From Cardinalis cardinalis (Eukaryota > Chordata > Aves > Passeriformes > Cardinalidae), in the NCBI GenBank assembly GCA_014549065.1, contig JACDOX010000224.1, forward strand, positions 794,835 to 858,834: a stretch of 64,000 nucleotides of DNA, given 5' to 3'. Of this stretch, positions 24,101 to 36,800 are shown one piece after another (within the stretch, counting starts at the first letter, position 1; the number at the start of each line of letters is the position of its first letter). The position numbers and the translations under genes were made by a program. Below the pieces are notes generated by a model. That model saw nothing but the letters and a program-made list of their open reading frames with translations, had not been told where the DNA came from and did not search any database.

Positions 24101-27100
24101 GTGATCATATTCATGTGCAGTCTGTGCTGCCAGGGCTGGGGAGGAGGCCCTCACTGTCACTCCTCCACTTTGAATGATTAAAATATCTCTAGAGTGTAGG
24201 GCTGATTCATCTACAAGGAAAGTTCAACTCAAAACCTGTAAGTTGAATCTGAACTCACTTGGTTCTTGAAAGATTTGAGTTTTTGGTCAGACTAGTTCCA
24301 GTATTTGTTTTGGAGGATGTTGTCAGACTCCTGAGGGCTGGGTAGGCAGATGTTGCTGCGTTTTATTAATTGCTCTGTCAAAATAAAAGTACTCACTGAA
24401 TCCCCATCTGACAAATTCTGGCTTTTCAGAGAGAGGAGACACTGGGGGAAGGATTTAGCTGTTATTTTGGAAAAACTATTCTGGAGGCCTGGGGTTCTCT
24501 CTCAAGATAAGTTAACTTGGAAAATAAATGATGGGATTTGACTGCTGCGACCTCTTGCTCTTCAGGTCTTGGTGGGAGACAAAGCAAGTACTGTTCTGAA
24601 TAGATACATGGAGAAAAAGCACACATTTCAGTGGAAGCTGGAAGTATTCNGATTCCTTCAGAAAGAAGTTACTGTTTCTGCAGAGCTACACAAGATTGGG
24701 TTGGGAACATCCCACATGTATCTTGATGTGTGTTCTTACAATTAAAACTTTGCTGGCTAATTACCCAGTGCAGAGTGAGTATGCTGGTGTTGGCAATCTT
24801 CTTGCTTAAATTAATTAAGAACACACTCAGGGGTGTTACCTGAGTGATGAGAGGTTGTGAATCTACAAGGGGCTCAAGATCTCAGAGGGGAGAAGCCAAG
24901 AGTAGAACAAAGCATCTCTTCTGTTGACAGTGGCTCAGACTGCACTGCTNAGACTAATAAACCTAATGCCAGTAGCAGTGACCTGATATGGTCCCTGTGT
25001 GGCTGAGTCAGCCTTCACAGCATTTCTTCTGTTAATTAGTCTCTTTCTGATTCTGTGCATTGGGCTAGGTACCTCCTGTTGTCCACACTGCTTTTCTGGC
25101 TCTTGCTTGTTTTGCTGTGGTGTGATCTTAGTTATCTTTTGCCTCTGTTCAACACCCATGGCAAACATTAATTGGAGGGACTTGCCAAAGGTTCCAGTTG
25201 ATGTCTCTTCCCCCCAGAATCATTAAATTATGCTCAGTATAAGTCACTTGTATTTATATTATTGCATTTAGACTTGCAGTACACTGAAGCTTCCCTTATA
25301 TTGTTGATAGAGGATTGGATATATAATCCACATTTCATTAAGTATCGTTTCATTCTAAGGATGAGTGAAATAAATTCATCTGTCATGTTCTTCCAGCAGA
25401 AAGGACAATTTTATGGCTGAATAGAGTATTAAAGCTCAGAATGATGGAAGTGTTTTGCATNCATAATGCACTAGGTATCTGGGCAATACTAATGCATTTG
25501 TTTGGCCCCCTAGGGTTAAGCCTGTGTGTGAAAACGTGCACCAAGTGATGTGCACAGAGCGAGGCCCTTGGGATTGCCAGCACAAGCATGGCTGCTGGGA
25601 CAGTCCTGCAGCTCCCAGTTTGGTAGAAGCTGCTTTTAACAAAGAATTAAGGTATTTTGGGCCTGAAGTGGTGGCTGTGAAATTCTTGCTTCCAAATGAA
25701 ACTTCTCAGAGCAGAATGGGTAGAGAGGATGTAACAAGNAGTGCTGAATCGGATGGGGCAGTTGGGACAAGGAGTCAAACCAGCTGCCATTTCCAGCTGT
25801 CAGGTTTTCCTCCCCTGCCTTCACAGTAGGCAGACTGAGTGGGCCTCACATTGGTTCTTGTAACTTGGATGCATTTTTTTCAAGGAATGGGAAACTATTT
25901 CAGTGGTGGAAGTTTNACCTGTGGGTTTGCCTTGGGCTTTGTTGTTCATCCAACATGTGTTCTTTGTGTGGCTAGTGGAGTAGTGACTTAAATAATGTTC
26001 TTGGTGAATCCAGAGTGATGTCTCTGGATTTCATGAAATTATAGTGTCATTTTCCCTTCAAAGACAGACTGATGCGTTAATTTGCAGTGTCATTGTGTTT
26101 TAAGGGAGACTTGTCAGCTAGCTTTTGAGGGAACNTGGTGATTCTGAGGGAGTGTATTTTTCCCATAGGCAGAAATACAAGCAAAAACATATGGTAGTGT
26201 AAAACATCCCTGAAAGAAGTCAGGGAAATGACCTTTCCTGACAAAATTCTGAAAAATTTATGAAAAAGTTTATTCAAGGAATTGTTAATAACTTTTGCGT
26301 ATCTAATTTTCTAACACAAAAATTTTAATNGTGATTAAAACTACAGCAAAATTGTGTCTCATTTTTGAGCTCAACCAAGGCAATAAGGAAGAGGGGAAGA
26401 AAAAACTTGCTGGCTCTTGGCCTGTTGGAATTAGATATATTTTTAAGTCTGCATCTGCAGTGCTTGCTGCATTTGTCCATGTGACTTGAATTGCATCCAC
26501 TCATTTAGATCTACTGAAGCGTGAGTGACTTGGAATGAAAGGTCTGTGTAAAATGGTAGACCTGTCAATGAATAAATAATGTTTATATATGCTTATAGTT
26601 CCTAGGAGTAAATCCTTAACCATGTAATTTGATAGAAAGAAACTGAAAGCATTGCTGTCAGGTGTCTGAGAATTTTTTTTCTCCCATTTAAATTGGTAGG
26701 ATCCAAAAAAGGCCCGTTAGGTCCATAAGGAGCTTTTCATGCTGAGATAGTACTTTCTTATTTTTTAAAAAATGTCTTAAAGAAAAGGTCTTACTGTAAA
26801 AAAAAAAACAAAAAACCAAAACTATACAATTCCATTAAGCAAAAATAGATACTCAGTGCTCAGAGTTGGCTGAGTCTGACTTTAAATAGAGAACTTTGCA
26901 GGGGATGAGAAAAGATGCAATGGCTGTAGGCATTTTATCTTAAGTATACTAAATGCTTAAAAAAAANCCCCATGAACCATACTATGTTTTTCCCATCCTG
27001 TTCAGTATGCTTTTGTGATCTCTATCCTAATGGTCTACTGTAAGCATTCTTTGGCAGCAGGGGCCTCTCCCTACCCTTCAAGGCACTGTATGTTAACAAA

Positions 27101-27323
27101 TAATGTGGTCTCTGCCCCCTTTGTAAAGGGTTACTTGTTCTCCAGATAGAAAGAAGTATCTGTTCTTTTTTGCTCTTTAAAAAATCTTGTTCTGTGAGCA
27201 TTTAAGATATTTAGGAACCGTGCTTAAAAGTGAATAGTCAGTGGTGGGAAGACCATCACAGTCCAGAGTGATGTTCTGGGTGTGAAATATAAATGCACCG
27301 GCTTTTCCAGGATACCAACACTA

Positions 27324-27405
27324 ATCTATTTTCCCTTTTTTTTGTGTGTGTGTGTGTATGTGTTTGTGTATGTTGTTCTGTTTTGTTTTTTNTTTGTTCA
27401 CTCAG
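27324..27405 (+). promoter_or_regulatory. RASA3: Exon 3 acceptor region with (TG)n and distant branch site
   Basis: A good branch-site match (ctaat, adenine at 27324) is followed by 79 nt with no AG until the acceptor AG at 27404-27405. The zone contains a T8 run, about eight TG units (27343-27358), further TG-rich sequence to about 27372, and a T-rich tract just before the exon. An AG-free span of this length usually marks a distal branch point. TG repeats next to pyrimidine tracts can affect exon inclusion, as known for CFTR exon 9 through TDP-43. A role here is inferred. Confidence 0.6.
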
Positions 27406-27509
27406 CCCCTTCTATGGAGAAGACTTTTACTGTGAAATTCCTCGGACCTTTCGCCATCTGTCATTTTATATTTTTGACAGAGATGTTTTTCGAAGGGATT
27501 CCATCATAG
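27406..27509 (+). CDS. RASA3: RASA3 exon 3: middle of C2A domain
   Basis: A 104-nt internal exon. Its first base completes the cysteine codon from exon 2, 34 full codons follow, and its last base starts a glycine codon. The donor is gtatgt at 27510. The translation contains PFYGEDFYCEIPR, FRHLSFYIFDRD and VFRRDSIIG. This is about residues 59-93 and includes the strand leading to calcium-binding loop 3, where the DRD and later RRD aspartates are kept although loop 1 is incomplete. The alternating hydrophobic pattern LSFYIF and the closing IIG are typical of C2 strands. Joined to exon 2 and exon 4 the frame stays open, so it is a working exon. The acceptor is described in a separate entry. Confidence 0.97.
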
Positions 27510-29050
27510 GTATGTGTTCATAAATTACTACTTTCCTTACAGCTTATTTCTCTTGGATTTTAACTTTTACATCATTTGCAGTCTTAGGAGCTGGGGGGTC
27601 TTGATTGGACTGGTGATGATAGTAGTAAGTGCTGCTCAGCATTGTCCTTCTTTTGTCAGTTGTCAAAAATGCCTTCAATGTTACATATTATGTATTAAAA
27701 AGTTGAGGAGAAAAGCACTATCTGTTGTGATAGTGAATGCAGATTGCAGTTTAACTAAAATAGGCTACAAAACCTTGTTTAAATGTTGACAACCTCATTT
27801 GTTACTGCAAATCTTACTTTTTATTTTTCCTAAGTGCAGAGCCGTTAGTCTTGCAGTTTTCCAGGGCCCCCACACTTGGGTGCCTGCACTATTGTGAAAC
27901 TATGGCTGCCTTAACAACAAGCAGAATAGCTACTGGCTGTAGGTACCCCAAGTACAATGATGACAGAATTTTGTGGAGTGTATCAGAGCAAGCTGTCACC
28001 TACAGAATAGCTCTAAAAGACTTCAGTGCCTGTTTGAGGATGACAAGATTGCTGCTTTTCCAGATATTATTTGCTGTGCATTTCATCTGCAGCAAATTGC
28101 ATAACACTCCNTTTATCTCTCTGGGAATAAAAACTTTGTAAAAGCTTAGTTGTTATTGAGTGGAACAGTTTCTATTTTAAGTCACTTGAACACTTTGGAC
28201 TTTTTTTTTTCAGTTATTCATCTCTTTTGAAATAGATGGCTATAGCTATCTTGACAGAGGTTGTAGAGAGGAAGTTGTCAGATGTTGAGCAACAGTTTGT
28301 ATAATGGCATAAAATTTATCATCTTAAACCNTGGAGTGATGGTGCAGATATTTTACATGTATCTTTACATTACAGTAATTTGTCATGCAGCTTTTTCTTT
28401 AATTGTTTTACATATGAGCTAGGAAAGTAGGTCATCATTCTCTTTGTCTGTAAGTGAGCTCATGTGTGTGTAGCATCCTGGGGAGGAGGGATTCTATTTC
28501 TGATTGTTGAGTGAGCTTTTGGAAAGCTTTTTGTTCTCTCTAATGTCTAGTTCCCCTGTTTGAAAGTAACAACTCCCTTCTTTCANCTGATGAGTTTTTC
28601 ATTGTTGAAATTATCTGATCTCTTGTGTGTCACCAGTTTTAAGCAGCTGCAGTGATCCATCAACAGGCCAGGGACTTTTCTTGCTTAGGGCTTTCCTCGT
28701 TTTCCTGGGAAAACAATCTCTTGAAGCACTTAATACATGTACAGGTTAAATTGCAGATAGAGGAGTGAAAATATTTTTGTTTTCTCCATGTTTCCTAAGT
28801 TCATGTTTTAATAATCAAGCTCTGATGTTGGAGGGGAATTACTCAGGAGCTGCTAGAGTATTCTTAAAGGTACTGGGAGCAGTTTGTGAAGAGGACATGC
28901 AGAAAACATAAAGATTTTTGTTTGCATGCTTGAATGATTGATCAAGTTTTCATTTTTCACTCTTCTTCAGGAAATAGCAATGTTAACTTTTGCATGTGTT
29001 GCAGAATCCACAGGTAGGCAAACTGGTGTGTTACTAGACTGGTCTTAGGA

Positions 29051-29913
29051 TCATAGAAAGACCTCGGTTGGAAGGGACCTTTAAAGCTATTTGGTTTCAA
29101 CACCTCGGTTGAAGCATGGTGAAGTGGACACCTTCCACTAGACCAGGTTGCTCATAGCTTCATCCAGCTTAGCCCCAGTTCCAGGGATGAGGCATCTACA
29201 GCTTATCTGGGCAACCTATTCCAGTGCCTCACCACCCTCACAGAAAAGAATTNGTTCCTAATGCCTACTCTAAAGCTACTTTTCATTTAAGGCCATTCCC
29301 CCTTGTCCTATCATGGCATGCCCTAAAAATGTCCCTTTCCAGCCTGCTTGTTGGCCCACTTCAGGCACTGAGAGGCAGCTGGAGAATCTCCTTGAAGCCA
29401 TGTCTTCTCCAGGNTGAACAGCCTGTCTTCACAGGAGAGGCGCTCCAGCCCTCTGATCAGCGTAGTGACCCTCCTCTGGACTCATTCCAGCAGGTCCACA
29501 TCCTTCTTGTGTTGGGGGCCCCCAGATCTGGTCAAAGTACACCAGCTAGGATCTCACAAGAGCAGAGTTAGAGGGTCAGAATCACCTCCCTACACCTGCT
29601 GGTCACACTGCTTTTGTTGCCGCCCCAGGATGATACACTTGCCTTGGAAATCTGAGGTGTACAATGTTGGATCATGTTGANTTTCTTGTCCACCAGCCCT
29701 GCCAAGTCCTTCTCTTCAGGCCTGCTCTGAATCCAATCTCCACCCAGCCTGTGTTTGAACTTCTGATTGCCCTGACCCATATGCAGGACCTTGTACTTGG
29801 CATTGTTAAACTTCATGAAGCACCCATTGTCCCACCTCTTCAACTTGTCCAAGGTCCCCTGGATGCCATTCCTTCTCTCCAGTGTGTCAACCAAACCACA
29901 GAGCTTGGTGTCA
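29051..29913 (-). mobile_element. CR1 LINE, 5'-truncated, antisense
   Basis: The + strand starts with tcatagaa and ggttggaagggacct, the reverse complement of the CR1 3' end, and continues through the familiar blocks accaggttgctca, tgggcaacct, ccagtgcctcaccaccct, ccccttgtcctatca and ctgaacagcc. Further in, the - strand encodes the C-terminal part of the CR1 ORF2 reverse transcriptase-like protein. Residues such as MKFNNAKYKVLHMG and a GLVDKK block are readable in an open frame of about 108 codons (29568-29894). Similarity stops near the cttggtgtca motif at 29913, so the copy is 5'-truncated and lacks the endonuclease and most of the reverse transcriptase. It cannot move by itself. The retained frame suggests it is younger than the copy in intron 2. 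Confidence 0.95.
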
Positions 29914-30838
29914 GTGTTGATTTAGTACTAGATGTCAAAACTCTAGTGTTCCTGCCTACATTGANATTTTACACAGTGCACATTATGTATTGTAGTATTT
30001 TTTCTTGTCCTCCTCCTTCCATTTCCCTTCCTCCTTATTGAGACATGTTTTGAAAAGCATTTCAAAGATATGGAAGTGTGATAAATAGCAATGGAGAGAA
30101 GGGGAAAAAATATTCAGAATTACTGTCAGTTTGATACTACTCTCTAAGTTCTGCTTGTAGTAGGAAATTTGTCTGGAAAGAGAACAGTGCTCTGGAATAA
30201 CTGCTAGTGGCTGTTTTCAGTATGGGAGTCAGCAGCTGCAAAGCTCAACAGTGAAGTTTTTTTTGAACAAGGGAACTCTTCAATTTGTAAAAGTCTGTAA
30301 CACTTAAAAGCAATAGTTATTCTATCTGTATCTTCAGCTCAGTTTTAAGACAAACCTTTTCTTGAAGAGGCTTGAGCAAGGAAGTTTTGGAAGATGTCCC
30401 TACTGAAAGGGGCGGTCAGAGTAGAGCTAAAATGAGCTCTTTCCCACTGAACCACCAAATTCTGCAGTCAGGGGCCCTTAGTTTGCATTCCAGAGATCCC
30501 TTGTAACATTCTGTTATCATGAGAGACTTCTGTTGAAGCAAATGTAGTTTTAGGCTCATCCAGCAATGAACTTTTTCAAAAGAGGGGGTTGGGGGGTGGT
30601 GTCTTCCATCCAGGAGAGACTAATATAACATCCATATGTTACTGAGCTTGTGAATTTACCTATGTGTGATATGAAATGTTTGACATCTCTTTGCATTGTT
30701 TTTTGGCTGGTTTTGAGGGGGTTTTGAGACACAGAATGGAGTGCATATGGGTTAAAATGGTGAGAATTCAGCAAGTAGCTGCTTTTTGTAGATGGTTCGT
30801 TAGCAGAATTCCTTTTGGTTCACTGTTCAAAGTTTCCA

Positions 30839-30872
30839 GTTACAATACTGACTTGGTGTTACAATACTGACT
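30839..30872. repeat. 15-bp direct repeat, period 19
   Basis: gttacaatactgact is present at 30839-30853 and 30858-30872, separated by tggt. This is a local micro-duplication in intron 3 with no evident function. Confidence 0.92.
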
Positions 30873-33800
30873 ACCAGGGTTACTGGAGCTCAGGCATGCT
30901 GCTGTTTATTGAAATATGAAGTATAAGTTTGTGATGGTAAATTCTTTAACTTCACAAATGCAACTCAGTGTGTGACAGATGAGAATGGTTAAGCTACCAA
31001 AAACGGAAGATGTGGGAGAGAGAATATGAAAAACTAGAACCCCCTGAAACCTCTGACACAAACTTCTGAGAAGGGCCAGACAAACTCAAACTGGAACATG
31101 TGTAGCAGATATGTTTTGGAACATGCTGTAGTATTTTGGCATACAGGATGGAAGGATTGTGCAGATAAAGNTATCTTTTGAGTCTGCATGTTTGCTTATT
31201 ACATTTGCATTTTCTTAATCATAATTGCTAAGTCATCTGGGATTTTGTTAGCTTAACAGACACAACTTTTGAACCATTGTGTCTTGGAAGAATATTGAAT
31301 GCTGGTTGAAATGCAAATATAATGAAGAAAATTCAGAGTGCAGGATCTGAAATATTATTTTTCTCTTTTTTTTAGATAAAATATAGCAAATAGTTACTGT
31401 GANAGTAAAGTAGTTTCAAGTTGTTTAAGTGATATTGACTGTTACTGGATAGAGTTTATGTACTGATTTATGTAGTATGTTGAGATGCTTTGAGTAGGAA
31501 ATATGAAAGCAATGGTAAATGCNTTTTAAAATCACATTTGTTTGTTTCTGAATGATCAAGTAGCAGTAGTAAGGCAATTTGCTGGAATGTGTGTCTGTAA
31601 TGTGTAGAATAGCTATTTCTTTCTGGTTGTTAGAATGAGAAAAACACAGAGGAGATGGGGTTAACTTGAAAAACTCNACTGGTGCCCCTCCAGTAATAAT
31701 GGGAAAAAAAAAGATGTTTCTGGCTAGATGCAGCAGAAGGAATATTAGGATGGTAGTGCTGCTATATCAGGCAAATGTTCTTTAATGATTGTTTTGATAT
31801 TTTTCAGCCTTGTAGAGATGTTGAATGAGACATTCTGTGTCTGCAATAACAATAAACTGGGTTTCTCACACCTGAATAACTGAGCTAGATTTAGGGAGGA
31901 AAGCCATGTTTGTGACATGCCCTGAGCTGGTATTCTTCTAGGTGTGTAATGAATAGCTCAGGCTGCCAGGCTGTGACCTTAAACATACAGATCAGATTAA
32001 AAACAGGAAATATGCCACACCAAATCACTTACCACTTGGGTGAGAGCTTGGTTGATATCATCTGTTCTTCAGGTGACAAGTACACCATCATTTATCCTCT
32101 ACTTAAGTCAGTTTGGTTTTTCTCACCTCAGCACTTCATTTGTTTTGGTGAGAGATACATGAAACTGACTTGCCAACATCTGTGCTGAACAGGAACTGAA
32201 TGGAACAAAATGCTGCTGTGCTGATGGGGATGGAATAGTGCTGAATAAAGCACAGATGTGAAATGTTAAAGCTTTTCAGCGAAGGAGTAGAAAGCCAGTG
32301 GGAGAAGACTAGTGTGTGGTTCTGTTAATTACATTTACAATAACTTAGCTGCTCTAAGTCACCTTCATACAGGTTGTTAGGTGGTTATATGACAAATTGA
32401 GACTCTTGTGGCTATTGTATGCTGGCAGGTTGTAACTCTTTTCCTGCTTAACACTGGGTGAGGTGAAGCAAAGTAAAGCACTAAAACAAATTTGCCTTCA
32501 GAAGTAGTTAAACTTGGCTAATCTGGACTAAAGTAGATGAAACCAGCTCATAGCTCTTGGAGACACAAACTGAAAACACCTTGGAATTGAAAATTGTTTG
32601 AGGCTTGGATGTTTGAATTACCTGTGCCTTTGTTAATGGTTACTTCCAAAACTGAGGAGGTGTGTTTGTAGAATTGCCATAATTTATTACCAAACATCCA
32701 AACAAACCATCCATGTTATTAGGTAACTGTTACCAAATATAGCTGAAGCATCACCTTTTTATTTCAGTATTTTACTGGTTTAAAAGAAAAATATTTGAAA
32801 AAATCATCCCTNATGAACTGTGCTTCTTGCTACTTAAGTGCAGGAAAGATCCTCCAATAAAGCATGAAACAGAGATCAAAATTTCAGTAGAAAATAGTGT
32901 TCCTTGGTTTCTTCTAGCCTGCCCATGGCTTGGGCAGTGTTTTGCTGTTTCCATAATGTACTGGTGGATGATGTGAGAGTAACATACCTACTTGGTATGA
33001 TACAAATATAACTACTAATGAAACAAAGGAAACAGATGACTCTTCCAAAATGGCAAGTCTCAAAAAGATATAAGCTAGAATTATCCTGGAAAGGTTATCT
33101 GCAGCTACTCAGAAAGGCTAAAGTAAATACTCTCTGCATAGAATAAGATGCTAGGATGCACTCACAAATTCTTTTAACCTAAAGGGTGGTCCCAAGAGCA
33201 GGAGAAAAAAAGTTGAGCTTTCAGAAACTGGTATTTNTTCTTCTTCATCCTGGAAATACAGATATAAACAAAACTACTGAGTGCTAGAATGTGCTAGAAC
33301 CTCGACTGTCTTTTCATGCAGCCCTCCTGACCTCCTCCTGACATGAGGACAGGTTTTAATGTTGTTTGTATGTAGAATGAGGGGGTGAATGAGGTGGTTG
33401 TTCAGTGCAGGCAGCATGCTCAGGGTTTTGGTGCCTGCTGGAAGACAGACAGCAGTGACTGCAGGTCCGGAATTCAGAACTGCTCCCCGACTGCAACCAA
33501 CCACAGGCTATAGCCAGTGTCTCAAATGTAGGGCCATTTTAAGGGCCCAGAGAGCAGCTGGCAGAGTTGATACCAGAGGTGTGGTTGAGCATTGCTTCTT
33601 TTTGTGTGTGGGTTTTGCTGTTTTTAGCAGGGAAGGAGAGCAGAAATTCGGATGGAAGCCAGGTGAGATCTCTTGCATTGTGACCAGCAAAAGAACCTGA
33701 TAGAAGATAGTTCATGCAATGCTGCAGCTTGCAGCTTTAAAGGATAGAAGCTGTGTTTTGTCCACAGCCTACTTTTCTCTGCCTTATTATCCAAGATAAA

Positions 33801-36800
33801 TCCCACAAAGGGGAAAAATTGATTTAATAACTGATATTCTTAGTATATTTGGACTACTCTAAAAAACCCAAACAAATGAAATTGAGGTCATGAATATCAC
33901 ATACCTCAGTACTCTCTGTGGATGCACTAATGCTGTGCTGGAAGTGTTCTGCTATTGTTGCCTCTAAATTCTTACCCATTGTAGCAGATGGTCTAATAGT
34001 GCTTGCGCTTCATGGTGCACTGCACAGGAGCCGGGAGGGAACAATTCTGCTGNTTCTAAGGCTCTGAAGCCTCATGTTGCCCCTAATTCTCATCCTTATT
34101 TTTGTAATTCTGAAATAGGGANTTTGCTTGTTTTGATCTTTTTCTGTGTTATGGGAGAGGTGAGTGAATTTGTGCTGTTCTTGAAAAAGGCAGGAAAGGT
34201 TTCTGTACTTTCATTTAAAGACAAATAACCTTTCATGCCGATAATTATAACCATCTAGGTAGGCCGAAATAGCAGTGATGCTTTTTGTTTCAAGATAATT
34301 AGGCTCTCACAGCCTAAAGTGTTGATTAAATTTGGTTCTGATTTGTCCCTAGTCCTTCCAGCTATTGAAAGCTCCTTTCTTTGCGCACCTTCATATCAGT
34401 TCCATTAAATCAATACAGTGATATACAGTGTGTCTGTGTACTTAACGTGCTAACATAAAGCAACTCCTGAAGTAGCTTTGAGGCTCACTTATTGCATCAT
34501 ATAGGAAGGAGACAAAGTATCTGTTCAGAGTTGAGAGAAGACTCACTTAATTAGGCTTTTGGGGCCTTTTAATGTGTGACTCAGACCTAACCCTTTGCTG
34601 TAAATTAACAGTACTACAGTCATTGTTAATGAAGGCTATTATATAATATCATATCAGCTCACCTGGCAGCAGTGTGTAAAATTCTGTTGTTTCCACTATG
34701 TAGGTATTCCAAGATAAAGATAACTTAAAGAGAAGGCACAAGAGCTCCTGAAATGCTCTGATTTTAGACTTCTGTAAAATAACTGTTGGATCCAAATGTG
34801 TTGGATCATGTTTCAGGTAGAGCCTTGTGCCCTTGTAAAATGACAGGCTCCTTTCCTATTGCTGCTGTGCTACTTTTTCAGTAAAGAAATCTTCTACTAG
34901 TCTAGCATATGTCATAAATATTCACATATCTCATCTGCAGACTAGAAAGTTACTCTTAAAAGTTGGGATGTAATTCTTCAACCAATGCCTAACCTTTTTG
35001 TCACCAACAGGTAATGCAGACAGAAGGTGGTTGTGTGTGGGCGGAGAATGCCTGAGCCAAATTATCAATTCTGTCGGTCTTGTTGATCCTGTCAGACGTT
35101 GACCCTGACTTAACAAGCCTAGGCATGTTCACGGGCAGGTTAATGGGCTGCATTGACTTGTTTTGGAAAAATGTTTGTAACCAGTGAGGGATGGGCACTG
35201 AGGGTGTGGTGCTTCCACAAGCACTTTCCCAGGCAGTGTAGCCAGAAGTTCCTACCCTTCTCGGTTCAAAATCTCCGCCTCTGCCCAAGTTACAGATTTC
35301 CTGCTGGCTCTGTCTTCTAGCTATGTTGATGTGACTCTTGAGTGAGGAAGCTCTAAAACAGGTCACTTGAAATGACCTTTGTGTTAAAAATGCCAACACC
35401 ACCCACATGTGACCCATCAAACTTATTTCTTATTATCTTCTCCTTGCACAGAATGTTTATTTTCGTTGTTTGGGTTTTTTTAGATTAGCTTGATTGTCTC
35501 AACAGTTTCAGTATGCCCTGCTTGAGAGGATGGGGGTGCATGGGTGGAGAATGTAGGAGGCTCTTAAATCAGTTTGTACCAGGGATTATAAAGTGGAATT
35601 TGCAGCTTTAAAACCATCCAGGGCCTAGGTAGTAACTTTATTAATCTGTAAACTGTCTCCTCAGTAACAGGTATATTGTTTTTTCCCTAAAGAGGGGTTC
35701 ACAGAAGGAAGAGCTCAGTTGTGGCATGTTGCACCTTTGTTTTGAACACAGCGTTTGGGATTTAAATGTGGCACAGAAGATCTGTTCAGTCTGAAGTGGG
35801 GAAGGGGGATGGTCATGGGGAAAATCTTGCCATATGGATGGAAAACACACAGCAGTGNGTGAGGTTTTCCTACCCTCCCCCAGTCTGAGGCCCTGCTGAG
35901 CATCAGGCTTCAGAAAGAAATTAGTTCAGATGAGAAGAGTATTTTTACTTCATCTTTACTGGTTATTGCTGAGAATCTAACTTCTAAAAATGCAACTTCT
36001 ACTAAGTTTTGAAATTACACCTTACATTGTTCAACAAGCTTGGCTATTTCCTGCCTCTTCCCATACAGTGTCTAAAAGCTTAATCAGATGCAGACTCTGC
36101 AGCCTGGGGCCACTCTGAGGAAACCAGCAGGAGTGGCTGGGTGCCTCAGGTGCAAGATTTAGAGTTTCTTGGTGCTGTCTGGAAGCCACCCAAGTCTTGA
36201 GAAAGAGTGTAAGACAATGGGCTCGAGTTTGAGAGCATGCTGAAGAACCACAAGGAGGAAAACATCCCCTAAATGAGTGGTGGTAAATCCTTCTGACCTC
36301 TCGTGTCGAGTTTATCTTCAGGGAGAATTACAGGTTCTTATCGTGTAATGTCAGGTCAAATGACAGGTGCCAACAGCTTGTGATTATTGGCCTAGATTTA
36401 GCCTAGTTCTGGTGCTGTGGAAGTTGTTTGAGCCAGGTCAGATGTAGGTCAGCCAGTGGAAGAGCAGTGACTGTGTAGATCAGGGCAGAAACATGACCGT
36501 GCTCAGCACCTGCCCTGTGTTTTGGTAGAGGAGGAGGAACGTGAGCTGGATGAGCATATGGACATGGCTGGTGCAGGTGAAGAGTTATTAACAAATTGAG
36601 AGGGAAGCTCCTCCGTGTATATGCAGAGAAATGTTTAGCAGGGCAGATCAAACATTCTGCCTTATCAGTAATATATCTTTGTATATGTTTAGACTGGCCA
36701 AACTGTAGGCCCTCTCTTTACTGCCACCCTCTTCTTTTTCCCTAGTAGATTTTTCTTCTTTGTGGATCATTTGGTATGCAATGAAAACCCCTGGATAATA

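Larger units (their letters stand above)
16268..27405 (+). other. RASA3: RASA3 intron 2
   Basis: An 11,138-bp phase-2 intron (GT at 16268, AG at 27404-27405) splitting a cysteine codon. It holds an old CR1 fragment at 17643-18121 broken by an A/C-rich tract, a small inverted repeat at 20377-20396 (ttaaaaac/gtttttaa) and poly-A tracts near 26.8 kb. The longest open frames, at 21379-21753 (-) and 22052-22468 (+), show no recognisable domain, splice context or family resemblance and are judged to be chance. No RNA gene or second protein-coding gene is supported. Confidence 0.93.

Noticed and set aside
35001..35420. 139-codon open frame on the - strand
   Set aside because: No recognised motif and no homologue known to me. 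It sits in a slightly CpG-richer pocket where stops are rarer by composition.
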